Below are positions 15,344 to 24,097 of a DNA stretch of 38,596 nucleotides, piece after piece. Below the pieces are notes generated by a model. It ran no database searches, was not told the DNA's origin, and was given only the letters and a program-made list of their open reading frames with translations. Source of the stretch: Euryarchaeota archaeon UBA103 (lineage in GTDB: Archaea; Thermoplasmatota; Poseidoniia; Poseidoniales; Thalassarchaeaceae); assembly GCA_002506825.1 (NCBI GenBank), contig DAYH01000019.1, forward strand, positions 1-38,596, written 5' to 3'. The first letter of the stretch is position 1. Each line of letters opens with the position of its first letter. Made by a program: the position numbers and the translations under genes.

Positions 15344-17524
15344 TTACGCGATTATCGGGCCAGGATTGTACCAGTGGTACCTCAATTCATCCCCACTCAA
15401 TCCATCGTTTCCAACAAAGAAAACCTTCTCTCCTAAGGCAATTAGGTTCCGAGGGTCCGAACTTTGTGACCCTAACCAGGTATCTACGGCCAGTGTGATT
15501 CCACCTTCGAGAGTGAATGAGAATAGCTCTTTGCCTGCACCATTGCCATAATCATCATCGACGTAGTAAAGCGTGTCTCCGACCCGTGTAAGATTCAACG
15601 CAGTACTAGTATCGGTGAGAGGGGAACCGGAAATCCTGACAGTACCTGAATCCGAACCATTACTCTTCCAGACCTCGGTCCCCTGTGTTCCAAATGTTCC
15701 GGAAGGCATGCTGTAGGCGATGAAGTACAACTCGTCGTCAAACTCTACCATATTACTCACGCCTCCATCTGAAGATCCTGCGACGATGTCCTTAACCAAC
15801 GAGGTTCCAGAATACGTGCCATTACTCTTCCATAGCTCATATCCGGTTATGCCATCATTAGCCGTGAAGAAGAGAGTATCTCCAACAGAAATCTTTTGTC
15901 CCGGCCAACTACTACTTCCATTAGCAGCTATATTGCTGACAATCATGGTACCTGAATTCGTCCCATCGCTCTTCCAAAGCTCCATACCGGATATTCCATC
16001 ATCAGCAGTGAAGAATAATTCTCCACCCATGGATTCGAATAAGGATGGAGAACTATCGGCACTGCCGTAATTGATGTCCTTAACCAACTGCACCCCTCCT
16101 AAGGGAGAACTAGTGTCGATTACAAAAAGCTCCCTACCAACGTCCGTTAAGACCACTCCCATGTCAGCTTTGGCACTGAAATAGATACTATTTCCGGATC
16201 TGGTGAACTCACTCGGCTGACTACCCACCAAGTCAGCAGTAATACTTCCCCCGCCGGGGGTAGTTAGGTCCGTATCACCGTAAAAAAGATCTGCCAGCTG
16301 GTAAGTTCCAGACTCGGTGCCATCTGATATATGAGGCTCCTCGCCAGAACAGACTACGTTTTGGTAAGAGCACCTGAAAGCCGAAAAGTATGCTGTATCA
16401 AATCCCACTTCTGATGCTGGCATCACTGAAATCGAATTAACTCCGGAGTACGAAAATTCCGGATAATTGGAAAATATTTGTGGTTCGCAATCGAAAGTCT
16501 CAGAAATCTTGAGAGTCCCAGAATTACTCCCGTCACTAACGTACAATTCTCTGATCTCATCATTACCAACAGCCGCAGAGAAGAATATTTTCTCATCTCC
16601 TGCGACTATCTCTCCAAAGTTTGTACCCGGATTTTCATCAACTATCGAACCTCCAATGATGGCTTGTCTTGTCGGATTGAGATCGATAACCATGTTAGTG
16701 CCGCCCATTGTGCCATCTGATCTCCAGAGCTCATCTCCATGCACGCCATCATCAGCAATGAAATACAATGCTCCTCCCATTGTCACCATTTCTTTCTCCC
16801 ATGAAGTATGCGTCGACACTGTGTTGATATCTTTCACAAGTCCACTATTGCCGGGGCATTCCCCTATGGTTGATACGATTTCACCCCCAGAGAGGATACC
16901 ATCCCCTTGAATCCCTCCTGGAGAACCGTCATCAAAACCGATACTCAATTTATTCCCAGGATTAGACTCCGGACAACCTGCCACCGAATAATAGAGATGT
17001 GAAATCAACAGCTCTATTCTTTGTTCGGCACTATCCAGACTATCTGTCAATTGAGCAATTTCTACTTCTTTCTGAGATATTTGATCTAAAGCCTCATCCC
17101 TCTCATCTTCCAGGATTTCCATCATCTGACTTATATTTTGGATTTGTGACTCCAGACTGGATATGTAACTTGAATTCTGTGCGGTGGAATTTTCGAACTC
17201 TTCCATAAGTCGTCTATACAGATCGCTGAGATTAGAAATTTGTGACTCCTTCTGCATCACAGTCTCCGTCAGAGATCCTATTGTTTCGTTGGCCTCAGTT
17301 AGTGAAGACTCAATTTCAGATACAAGCGAGGAAGAGGAAGCTAGCAGATCCTCGAGAGAATTAATATCGTCTTCATGTTGCTGATTCACAACTGTGAGAT
17401 TGTCTATCTGGGCTTGAAGGTCCGTCACGACCGACTCATTTTCACCGGATGAATTCCCTCCCAAACATCCCGACAATATAGAGATAGAAAACATTAGAGT
17501 GAGTACAATAGCAGTTCTTTTCAT
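15344..17524 (-). CDS. Coiled-coil ELWxxDGT-repeat lipoprotein
   Basis: This is an exported, probably lipid-anchored surface protein of 726 residues. The signal peptide ends in the lipobox LSGC (Cys at residue 20). Residues ~32-180 form a long heptad-rich coiled coil with no Pro (DNLTVVNQQ through ELLISHLYYS). Residues ~240-720 contain seven to eight repeats of ~45-70 residues built on DELWRSDGT-x2-GT and LFFTADDGISG, the ELWxxDGT repeat, which probably closes as a beta-propeller. No enzyme motif is seen, so binding of a partner or polymer is more likely. A coiled-coil stalk carrying a propeller head suggests an extended surface structure (inference). A weak TATA-like stretch lies ~30 bp before ATG 17524. 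Confidence 0.82.
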   Translation of the reverse strand: MKRTAIVLTLMFSISILSGCLGGNSSGENESVVTDLQAQIDNLTVVNQQHEDDINSLEDLLASSSSLVSEIESSLTEANETIGSLTETVMQKESQISNLSDLYRRLMEEFENSTAQNSSYISSLESQIQNISQMMEILEDERDEALDQISQKEVEIAQLTDSLDSAEQRIELLISHLYYSVAGCPESNPGNKLSIGFDDGSPGGIQGDGILSGGEIVSTIGECPGNSGLVKDINTVSTHTSWEKEMVTMGGALYFIADDGVHGDELWRSDGTMGGTNMVIDLNPTRQAIIGGSIVDENPGTNFGEIVAGDEKIFFSAAVGNDEIRELYVSDGSNSGTLKISETFDCEPQIFSNYPEFSYSGVNSISVMPASEVGFDTAYFSAFRCSYQNVVCSGEEPHISDGTESGTYQLADLFYGDTDLTTPGGGSITADLVGSQPSEFTRSGNSIYFSAKADMGVVLTDVGRELFVIDTSSPLGGVQLVKDINYGSADSSPSLFESMGGELFFTADDGISGMELWKSDGTNSGTMIVSNIAANGSSSWPGQKISVGDTLFFTANDGITGYELWKSNGTYSGTSLVKDIVAGSSDGGVSNMVEFDDELYFIAYSMPSGTFGTQGTEVWKSNGSDSGTVRISGSPLTDTSTALNLTRVGDTLYYVDDDYGNGAGKELFSFTLEGGITLAVDTWLGSQSSDPRNLIALGEKVFFVGNDGLSGDELRYHWYNPGPIIA

Positions 17525-17572
17525 AGACTCGCGTTGGAGTATGGGATTAGATGCTTTCTGAGACTTCGCGCT

Positions 17573-18328
17573 CTAATCTTCTTCTCTCTTGGAGAGCCTT
17601 CGGAGGCCCACCAATGTCGGCAGGCCCTCTTCATGTTCATCCAGATCAGTCACAATCCCTATTTCAGATAGGTGATCAGATACTTGCTCCATAGCGGTTC
17701 TTCCCCCGGCCCTCCTTCTTGACCGGGGGAGCTTATTCCTGCAGATTAGATATGTCTCTGATGATGCATTCCTAGACGCGGTAGGCGCATATCTCTGAAC
17801 ATTAGAGAATCTATCCCTAGCGGCATCAACCAGTCCCTCTATGCCAGTTCCTTGGAATGTCTTGGTTACGAATGTTCCACCGGGTTGGAGAACTCCCATG
17901 GCCACATCAAGGACAGTGGTAGAGAGCTCAAGGGATATGGCTTGATCAGTATCATACCTACCAGTGAGACTTGGAGAGATATCGCTGACTACGACATTAA
18001 GCATCCTACCTTCCAAGAATTCTTCAACTTGCATAATCGTCGCCTCTTCCGTGGCGTCGCCAATGATCAGCTTAGCCCCTTCAACTGGAGAGGTGGCCAG
18101 TAAGTCAACTCCAACGACCAATCCGTTTTCTCCAACTTCCTCTACGGCTACCTGTGTCCATCCTCCTGGATGACAACCTATGTCAAGAACAGCGTCACCC
18201 TTCCTAATTACTGAGAACCTATCTTGAATTTGCTTGAGTTTGTAAGCAGAACGGGTCCTGTAGCCCTTTGATCGAGCCTCCCTCCTCCAGGGATCACGAC
18301 GATTCTCCTGATACCATCGCTTGCTCAT
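17573..18328 (-). CDS. rlmE: FtsJ/RlmE-type ribosomal RNA 2'-O-methyltransferase
   Basis: The SAM-dependent enzyme methylates a ribose 2'-OH in the large-subunit rRNA A-loop (bacterial RlmE) or in tRNA (Trm7-like relatives). The N-terminal RSAYKLKQI holds the first catalytic Lys (K30), and the SAM-binding LDIGCHPGGWTQ follows. Then come SDISPS (catalytic Asp), TKTFQG (second Lys) and SSETYL (Glu), completing the K-D-K-E tetrad. At 251 residues it is slightly longer than E. coli RlmE, through a C-terminal Arg-rich and acidic extension (SRRRAGGRTAMEQ onwards). It lies between the lipoprotein and the epimerase on the same strand with ~50-bp gaps. Confidence 0.93.
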   Translation of the reverse strand: MSKRWYQENRRDPWRREARSKGYRTRSAYKLKQIQDRFSVIRKGDAVLDIGCHPGGWTQVAVEEVGENGLVVGVDLLATSPVEGAKLIIGDATEEATIMQVEEFLEGRMLNVVVSDISPSLTGRYDTDQAISLELSTTVLDVAMGVLQPGGTFVTKTFQGTGIEGLVDAARDRFSNVQRYAPTASRNASSETYLICRNKLPRSRRRAGGRTAMEQVSDHLSEIGIVTDLDEHEEGLPTLVGLRRLSKREED

Positions 18329-18378
18329 GCACGTTCCGCAGTGGTTTGAGTTATCAACTAAGGCATGTCTCAGGGCAT

Positions 18379-19320
18379 TCAGAGCCCAATCTCGGATATG
18401 AGTGCCCGTGCCGTATGCCTAATCGCTTCTTCGGAGGCCAGATTTGGTTCGAAGCCAGTTTCGAGAAGACGGCTAACTTCAAGCGAGGTCTTGGGAACGT
18501 CCCCGGCCCATCCCCTATCTCCTCCAGTATACTCTATTGAGACGCCTTCTATGCCGCTCTCCTCCACGACAATCTCAGCTATCCTCCTCACAGAGCAGGT
18601 ATCACCAGTGCCAAGGTTGTACAAATTCACCTTCTTGTCGCAGTGACTTATCAAGTGAACCATGGCCTTGACGCAATCCTCTGCAGACATGTACGATTTT
18701 TCCTGCATGCCATTACCTAGAACTTCCAATCTACCAGGGTCCCTCTTGAGCTTATGAATGAAGTCAAAAATTACTCCATGAGTGCCTCTAGGTCCAACGA
18801 TATTAGCAAAACGATGGATCCATGCTTCAGCTCCAAATGTGCCTGCCCATGCAGTTATCAACGCCTCAGAGCCAAGCTTAGAAGCTCCATAAAGCGATAT
18901 CGGCATTACAGGGCCATACGCCTCGGGAGTAGGCATTTGTTCGGCTTCCCCATAGATAGCAGAAGATGATGAGAAAGAGATTCTTGAAACCCCTTCCATA
19001 CGCATAGCCTCCAGTACATTGTATGTAGCAAGAGTTCCCTGCTTGAGATCAGTATCTGTTACCTCGGTCCCAAGTCTGATATCAGGGTTCGCAGCCAGAT
19101 GGTGAACCATGCCCACTCCCTTCATAGATTTCTTCACTGCTTCTAAATCCAGAAGGTCCGCTCGGTGTATTTCAACCATTCCAGAATCCTTGTGATGGAA
19201 AAGAAACTCTTCTCTACCACTCGAAAAATTATCAAAAACCCTAACTCTATGGCCATCGTTAACAAGTGCATCAACTAGATGCGATCCAATAAATCCAGCT
19301 CCCCCAGTAACCAAGTGCAT
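18379..19320 (-). CDS. NAD-dependent sugar-nucleotide epimerase/dehydratase (GalE-like)
   Basis: This 313-residue extended short-chain dehydrogenase acts on a nucleoside-diphosphate sugar. The N-terminal TGGAGFIGSHLVD is the NAD-binding GxxGxxG. DNFSSG follows beta-2, HLAANPDIR follows beta-4, SSSSAIYGE holds the catalytic Ser, and YGASKLGSE is the YxxxK pair. IVGPRGTHGVIFDFIHKL and SYMSAEDCV are substrate-side motifs typical of UDP-glucose 4-epimerase-like enzymes. The exact sugar cannot be assigned. It likely supplies activated sugars for glycosylating the many surface proteins in this window, which are rich in N-x-S/T sites (inference). Confidence 0.88.
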   Translation of the reverse strand: MHLVTGGAGFIGSHLVDALVNDGHRVRVFDNFSSGREEFLFHHKDSGMVEIHRADLLDLEAVKKSMKGVGMVHHLAANPDIRLGTEVTDTDLKQGTLATYNVLEAMRMEGVSRISFSSSSAIYGEAEQMPTPEAYGPVMPISLYGASKLGSEALITAWAGTFGAEAWIHRFANIVGPRGTHGVIFDFIHKLKRDPGRLEVLGNGMQEKSYMSAEDCVKAMVHLISHCDKKVNLYNLGTGDTCSVRRIAEIVVEESGIEGVSIEYTGGDRGWAGDVPKTSLEVSRLLETGFEPNLASEEAIRHTARALISEIGL

Positions 19321-19366
19321 GTACCTTGGAGGAAGCAGATAGACTTGAGGTCATCGGACGTAAGTT

Positions 19367-19933
19367 CTAGGACCATGAGCCAGACTCTTTCCTTTGCCTG
19401 AGGTAGAAAGCGCTTGCTACCATTCCAAGCAGTGCTATGTGAATAACAGTGCAATAAGGGCAGATGTGGGGGGCCCCATCAACCATCGTCAACTCGACCA
19501 GTACTAGCCAGAGAACAAATGGGACTCCGGCCAAGCTAACAAAATAAAGCAAATTCACGTAATTGGACGACCATTTGGCGTGCAAGTCCATTCTTATGGA
19601 TAGTATTAGGAACCAGATTATTGCAAATGACCCAATGCCAATCAGTCCCCATGGGATCCCGAAAAGATTGTTCCACTGCGGGTCTCCAATCACTGACCCA
19701 CATTGAACCAAGCCCTCAGTCGCACACATAGAGGAAGATCCGACCAGCATTGAATTATGTATTGACCATGTCCATCCAGAGCCCATTATCCCTACTGCCG
19801 AGAATCCCATAGAAGCATTTAGGATCCCTACTGTACCTTCTTCTCCCGGGGAATCCCTGGATTTCACAAGTAAGTAAGTAGACACCCCTATTCCTAGTAA
19901 GAAAATCATCAGTGGAGCGGTAATCACGGCCAT
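19367..19933 (-). CDS. Vitamin K epoxide reductase (VKOR) family membrane protein
   Basis: This membrane quinone reductase passes electrons from thioredoxin-like partners to quinone, driving disulfide formation outside the cytoplasm in place of DsbB. There are four to five membrane helices in 188 residues. The active CPYC is at residues 158-161, just before the last helix. The shuttle pair is C70 and C78 in SMCATEGLVQCGS, followed by the GIPWG motif characteristic of VKOR. It begins at ATG 19933, which overlaps the stop of the TlpA-like gene as TAATG, so the two are translationally coupled. The partner is therefore very probably its substrate. Confidence 0.92.
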   Translation of the reverse strand: MAVITAPLMIFLLGIGVSTYLLVKSRDSPGEEGTVGILNASMGFSAVGIMGSGWTWSIHNSMLVGSSSMCATEGLVQCGSVIGDPQWNNLFGIPWGLIGIGSFAIIWFLILSIRMDLHAKWSSNYVNLLYFVSLAGVPFVLWLVLVELTMVDGAPHICPYCTVIHIALLGMVASAFYLRQRKESGSWS

Positions 19934-20616
19934 TATTGTTCACCTACCAGCCTCTGCAAGGCTTCTGACAATTCCTCGCCATCTCCTCCTTGTCCCTGAT
20001 GCTTATTCTTGTTCCAAGCCACAGTGCCGTCAGGTTCCAGAATAAAAGAAACAGGCGTCCCGGAAAGTCCCCACAGACTCATTATCGACATGGATCCATC
20101 ATCGATGTAAGGCCAGTTGTTGGGCGTCCCCGGCCTGTCAATGCAATCGTCTCTGTCACTATTGCAGCCAAAATATGAGGTCTTGTCCCTGAATGCCTCA
20201 ATCTCCCCCCTGGTGCTATCATGATCGGGTATGCCCAGCTCTGCAGCAATTGTGACGAAATTTACCCTATCAGACCACTGAGAGTGAAGCTGACTCATTT
20301 CATCGCCAGCGACCCAGCAATATGGGCAATCAGTGTCCATGAAGTATATCAGGAGCCATTTACTATCAGACGACCCGTTCCAGTCCCAGTCGAAATTATC
20401 TGAGAGCCTGTACTCGCTCCAGGATGCGCCATTGTAAGAATCAGCAACGAAATCAGGGGCTTGATTACCCTCCTCGGGACCAACCTGTGGTATCGGGGCA
20501 AGTATTACCGAAATTACCACTACGAGGCTTATTATGCCGGCAGTAACAAGTCCTGCCATAGTCCTAACATCTTCCTCTTTTCCCCTAGGTGAGGCCTTCG
20601 CCCTGCGTCTCGACAT
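19933..20616 (-). CDS. Membrane-anchored thioredoxin-like (TlpA/DsbA-like) protein
   Basis: This 227-residue thioxidoreductase has an Arg/Lys-rich cytoplasmic start and one membrane helix (residues ~20-42, MAGLVTAGIISLVVVISVIL). A redoxin domain follows on the outer face, beginning NQAPDFVAD. The active site is DTDCPYCWV (C97/C100), the cis-Pro loop is GLSGTPVSFIL, and an additional Cys pair sits in FGCNSDRDDCID. In DsbA-type oxidants CPYC/CPHC is common, while reductive TlpA/ResA proteins often have CxPC, so an oxidant role with the overlapping VKOR gene is favoured. ATG 20616 is preferred over TTG 20619. It is divergent from the large RND gene, across a region rich in inverted repeats. Confidence 0.88.
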   Translation of the reverse strand: MSRRRAKASPRGKEEDVRTMAGLVTAGIISLVVVISVILAPIPQVGPEEGNQAPDFVADSYNGASWSEYRLSDNFDWDWNGSSDSKWLLIYFMDTDCPYCWVAGDEMSQLHSQWSDRVNFVTIAAELGIPDHDSTRGEIEAFRDKTSYFGCNSDRDDCIDRPGTPNNWPYIDDGSMSIMSLWGLSGTPVSFILEPDGTVAWNKNKHQGQGGDGEELSEALQRLVGEQ

Positions 20617-20626
20617 CAATACTCCG

Positions 20627-20678
20627 AGGCACTAATCGACTTTCAGCGATTCTATTGAATGTTCATTCGATAGTGCCT
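20627..20678. promoter_or_regulatory. Nested inverted repeats in the divergent TlpA-like/RND promoter region
   Basis: The outer arms are AGGCACTAATCG (20627-20638) and CGATAGTGCCT (20668-20678), complementary apart from a one-base bulge. The dyad GAATG-TT-CATTC (20657-20668) abuts and partly overlaps the right arm. It lies between ATG 20616 (-) and ATG 20711 (+), so a dimeric regulator could act on both genes. Confidence 0.5.
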
Positions 20679-20710
20679 AATCATCACATTTTTGGACTTC
20701 TTTGAATTCA

Positions 20711-23700
20711 ATGAATGCGAACGCTCATTTGGTTATTGTTATTGCCCAGTGCGTGGCTGAGGAAACCCCTGTCGACAGATTCTCCGTTTCTAGTGATGAA
20801 TCGGTAGATGATGAGGCTGAGTTCTGGCAATCTTTCTTTGAAAAGATTCAACCCGCTAGGGAGGCATCGAATAGGATTAGAAAGACACTTTCTGAGGGTC
20901 CCGTTGGAAATGCATTTGATACGGCCGGGCAACTACTTGATGATGCTGCAAATATCTCGCACACAGCATACAGAAGACTGAATGAGCTTTCCTACTCCGC
21001 TATACTGAGGAGTCCCGGAATAGTTGTTGCCATCCTTCTGCTTCTGACGTCAGTAGTTGGAAAGTACGCCATGGACTTCCAGCAACAGATTAATGGGGAT
21101 GTCGAGATTTATCTTCCAGAGGGGGCGGACTCTTCTGATTTACTTTCAGAGGTAAGGGAACAGTGGTCAACAGATATTGTAATAGTGTACATTCAAACAG
21201 ATAATGCGATAAGCTCTATTTCCGATAGGGGAGACGACAATATTACTTCAGCGGAAGTCTTGATGCAGATGTCTTGGATCGAAGGGGACGACTCTTCTCC
21301 AGCGGGGACATACGCTAAAGGACTGGACTGGGATAAATCAGACAGGGGAGTTAATGATGGAGTAGTTTGGGTTCTCTCTCCGTCTCAGATTATTAAGGAA
21401 GCAAACTCCTCATCATGGAGATTTAACTGTGCCATGGAGAAGTATGGCCTTCCCATCAGCGACGGTGAGAACTGCGCTGTCGCAGGCTCCAATCCATATT
21501 ATGGATACGAGATTCCTGATGAGCAAGACAGGATAGACCAGTATGTCGAAAATGCTGGCTCACTGATGGAATCTATGGTGAGGGACACAAATGGCGACGG
21601 CATATGGGACACAGGCGTCATAATAATGGGGATTTCATTCGATATGTCGACAACTGACATTCCTCCTCGTGACGATCCAAAGAATGGTTTAGTAAAGGAT
21701 CACAAGGCATTCTTGGCCTTTGCAGAGGCGTATATTCATGGCATAGGGACGGATGGAAAGATACTCCCAGATTGTGACGATGACAGTAGCGGTGTCTGTG
21801 ATGAGATAGAGGAGGCAAATTGCTACCTTTGCTACACTACTTACGATCTTACGTCTACTATGGGAATAGATCCGGATACCAATACTGTAGACTTAGGGAG
21901 GCTTGATGATATACCCGAGAGAAGGGCAGTAACTGTAACGGGACTGACTCCAGTTTTGCATGATGTTTCTGATGCTATTTACTTGGAGTTGGTAGAGACA
22001 ATGCTCCCAGCGAGCCTAGCATTGGTGGCCCTAGCGATGCTAATACTTCACAGGAATCCGAAGGTCATCTTAATCTGTGGCACACCAATTGCTATGAGTC
22101 TGGCGATCACCTTTGGAGCAACAGTAATTTTGGATATCATGCTGACGCCAATGATAATTTCCGCCGGGCCTATTTTGATTGGTCTCGGCGTTGACTATGC
22201 ACTCCATCTGACAAATAGAATCGAGGAAAATAGGCAAGAGATCATAGAAGAGAAACTTGAGGAGTCTTGGCAATTGAAGAGGGATGGACTAGAGCCGCTC
22301 TCCGTAGACCCATGGGACTCCCTCATCAGCCTAACCGCGACTGTCAGAGCCGCTATGACTACCGGACACGCGATTTTCCTATCCGCCTTGACTACAATAT
22401 TGGGATTCCATGTCCTAACTTGGGACTCTCTGGTCCCCATACAGCCGATGAGAACCGTTGGAACTACCTTGTTACTGGGAATTTCTGTAACCTTCATTCT
22501 TTCGATGATCATGGTTCCCGCATTGATTCAGCTATTGAGATACAGGAAGTCACCAAACAATCTGGAGATGTCTACTAATCAGACGTTGTACGTCTCCATA
22601 TCTCTCGGTGTTCTGGCAGCATTCGCATTGTCATACTCTGAAGCAATGTCGCCCGCTAATGCTCTGATAATGGCGTCAATGCTGTCGCTAACCATCGCAC
22701 TCGGGCTACTAGATAGCGTATGGGACGCCATAGGTAAGATTCCTGTCAGGGCCACCATAGCGGTAATGCTGGTAGCAATAATCACTACCGCATGTGGCGT
22801 ACTAATTCTGGAAGAGGAATTAGGAAAGGACATCACTGGATCATCAGACGAGGTTCCGCCTGGTTTGGAGTCTTATGAGGCCCTGAGGGAGTACAGCTAC
22901 GAATTCGGAGGAGGGCAGACAAATCTGTTCATTATCGATGCTACCGACAGGGGGGCTACCAACCAGACCGCACCAATAAGGGACATCCCCGTGTTAGATG
23001 CTATTGACGAAATGCAGGCCAAGGTGGACAATGTGGAATTCACCGATACCACTAGTATCGTTGACATTCTGAAGGCCATACACCTACAGGATGATATTAC
23101 TGGTCAGCAAGCCTTCGATCGCTCACTTTGGGACATACTCCATTCTCCCTGTTGGGATGACCCCCTCCAACTCGAATGCATAACAAGCGGCGATTTGGCA
23201 TTCACTACAGTGTCTTCGAGGGAAGACATGGTCAACGTCGTCTTCGATACACTGAGTCCCGAAATAAGGTCAATGCTGATGAATGCCGACCAAGGCTCTG
23301 GTGAGACAAAGACTCTCGTCTACGCATGGCAACCTTACATCAATATCCAGGACGCTACAGGCCTGAGGGATACAATTGACGAATTTTTATCAGAGGGCGG
23401 TTGCGATGACGCCACAACATGCTACTCCACGTCTCTTGCAGAAGAGGGCGTAACGAACTCCAAACTAACGGGGGGCCTTCCAATTTCTATCGATATCAAT
23501 TCAGGAATTCACAAGGCACAGAGTGAAACAACAGTCTGGACAATGATAATACTACTTTTCACAATGGCTGTACTATTCAGATCACCTAGACTGGCAATAT
23601 TCACAATGACTGCAGTGGCTGTCGTAGTTCTTTGGCAGCCTCTCCTTATGAGAGGAGGGGCAGTCAACGTAAACGTATTCACGGCGATGATTGGGACAAT

Positions 23701-24082
23701 AGTGTTTGGAATAGGGGTGGATGACTCCATACATATCATTGACAGAATTAGGGATGAGGGAGAGACCCCGGCAGGAGTAGTTAGATCCGTAGTTACCACT
23801 GGTAGGACAATTTTTGAGACCACTGCCACGACCTGTGCGGGACTATCCGCTGGCCTGTTCGTGGCCATACCCGGTTTGCAGAACTTCTTCCTTCTAATGA
23901 TGGCACTCATTGCTCTCGCACTACTGACTAGCGCTATCCTTCTACCTACGATAATAGTGGTCTACAATGAATTCAAGTCCAGAATTACCCTTAATGGTCC
24001 ATGGCTAGATTATGATGAGGGCGGGACAATTTCAGAATCCTCTGTCCTCAAGGCGATTGTAGAAGTATCCGAAAATAGCTAA
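20711..24082 (+). CDS. Large MMPL/RND-superfamily membrane transporter (1123 aa)
   Basis: This is a second RND-type exporter, with an acidic N-terminal extension of ~95 residues before helix 1 (SPGIVVAILLLLTSVVG). The first outer loop (~120-425) carries a calcium-loop-like DTNGDGIWDTG and a Cys cluster (DCDDDSSGVCDEIEEANC, then YLC). The helix bundle at ~430-620 contains GLGVDYALHLTNR. Two or three additional helices (~625-700) separate the halves. The second half repeats the plan: helix, loop (~705-935), and a bundle with FGIGVDDSIHIIDR. In the second half the usual Tyr of GxDYxxH is replaced by Asp. It is ~280 residues longer than the RND gene at 9968-12511. ATG 20711 is used; an in-frame TTG lies at 20702. 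The substrate is unknown. Confidence 0.87.
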   Translation: MNANAHLVIVIAQCVAEETPVDRFSVSSDESVDDEAEFWQSFFEKIQPAREASNRIRKTLSEGPVGNAFDTAGQLLDDAANISHTAYRRLNELSYSAILRSPGIVVAILLLLTSVVGKYAMDFQQQINGDVEIYLPEGADSSDLLSEVREQWSTDIVIVYIQTDNAISSISDRGDDNITSAEVLMQMSWIEGDDSSPAGTYAKGLDWDKSDRGVNDGVVWVLSPSQIIKEANSSSWRFNCAMEKYGLPISDGENCAVAGSNPYYGYEIPDEQDRIDQYVENAGSLMESMVRDTNGDGIWDTGVIIMGISFDMSTTDIPPRDDPKNGLVKDHKAFLAFAEAYIHGIGTDGKILPDCDDDSSGVCDEIEEANCYLCYTTYDLTSTMGIDPDTNTVDLGRLDDIPERRAVTVTGLTPVLHDVSDAIYLELVETMLPASLALVALAMLILHRNPKVILICGTPIAMSLAITFGATVILDIMLTPMIISAGPILIGLGVDYALHLTNRIEENRQEIIEEKLEESWQLKRDGLEPLSVDPWDSLISLTATVRAAMTTGHAIFLSALTTILGFHVLTWDSLVPIQPMRTVGTTLLLGISVTFILSMIMVPALIQLLRYRKSPNNLEMSTNQTLYVSISLGVLAAFALSYSEAMSPANALIMASMLSLTIALGLLDSVWDAIGKIPVRATIAVMLVAIITTACGVLILEEELGKDITGSSDEVPPGLESYEALREYSYEFGGGQTNLFIIDATDRGATNQTAPIRDIPVLDAIDEMQAKVDNVEFTDTTSIVDILKAIHLQDDITGQQAFDRSLWDILHSPCWDDPLQLECITSGDLAFTTVSSREDMVNVVFDTLSPEIRSMLMNADQGSGETKTLVYAWQPYINIQDATGLRDTIDEFLSEGGCDDATTCYSTSLAEEGVTNSKLTGGLPISIDINSGIHKAQSETTVWTMIILLFTMAVLFRSPRLAIFTMTAVAVVVLWQPLLMRGGAVNVNVFTAMIGTIVFGIGVDDSIHIIDRIRDEGETPAGVVRSVVTTGRTIFETTATTCAGLSAGLFVAIPGLQNFFLLMMALIALALLTSAILLPTIIVVYNEFKSRITLNGPWLDYDEGGTISESSVLKAIVEVSENS

Positions 24083-24097
24083 AGCTGGTCATTTAGT

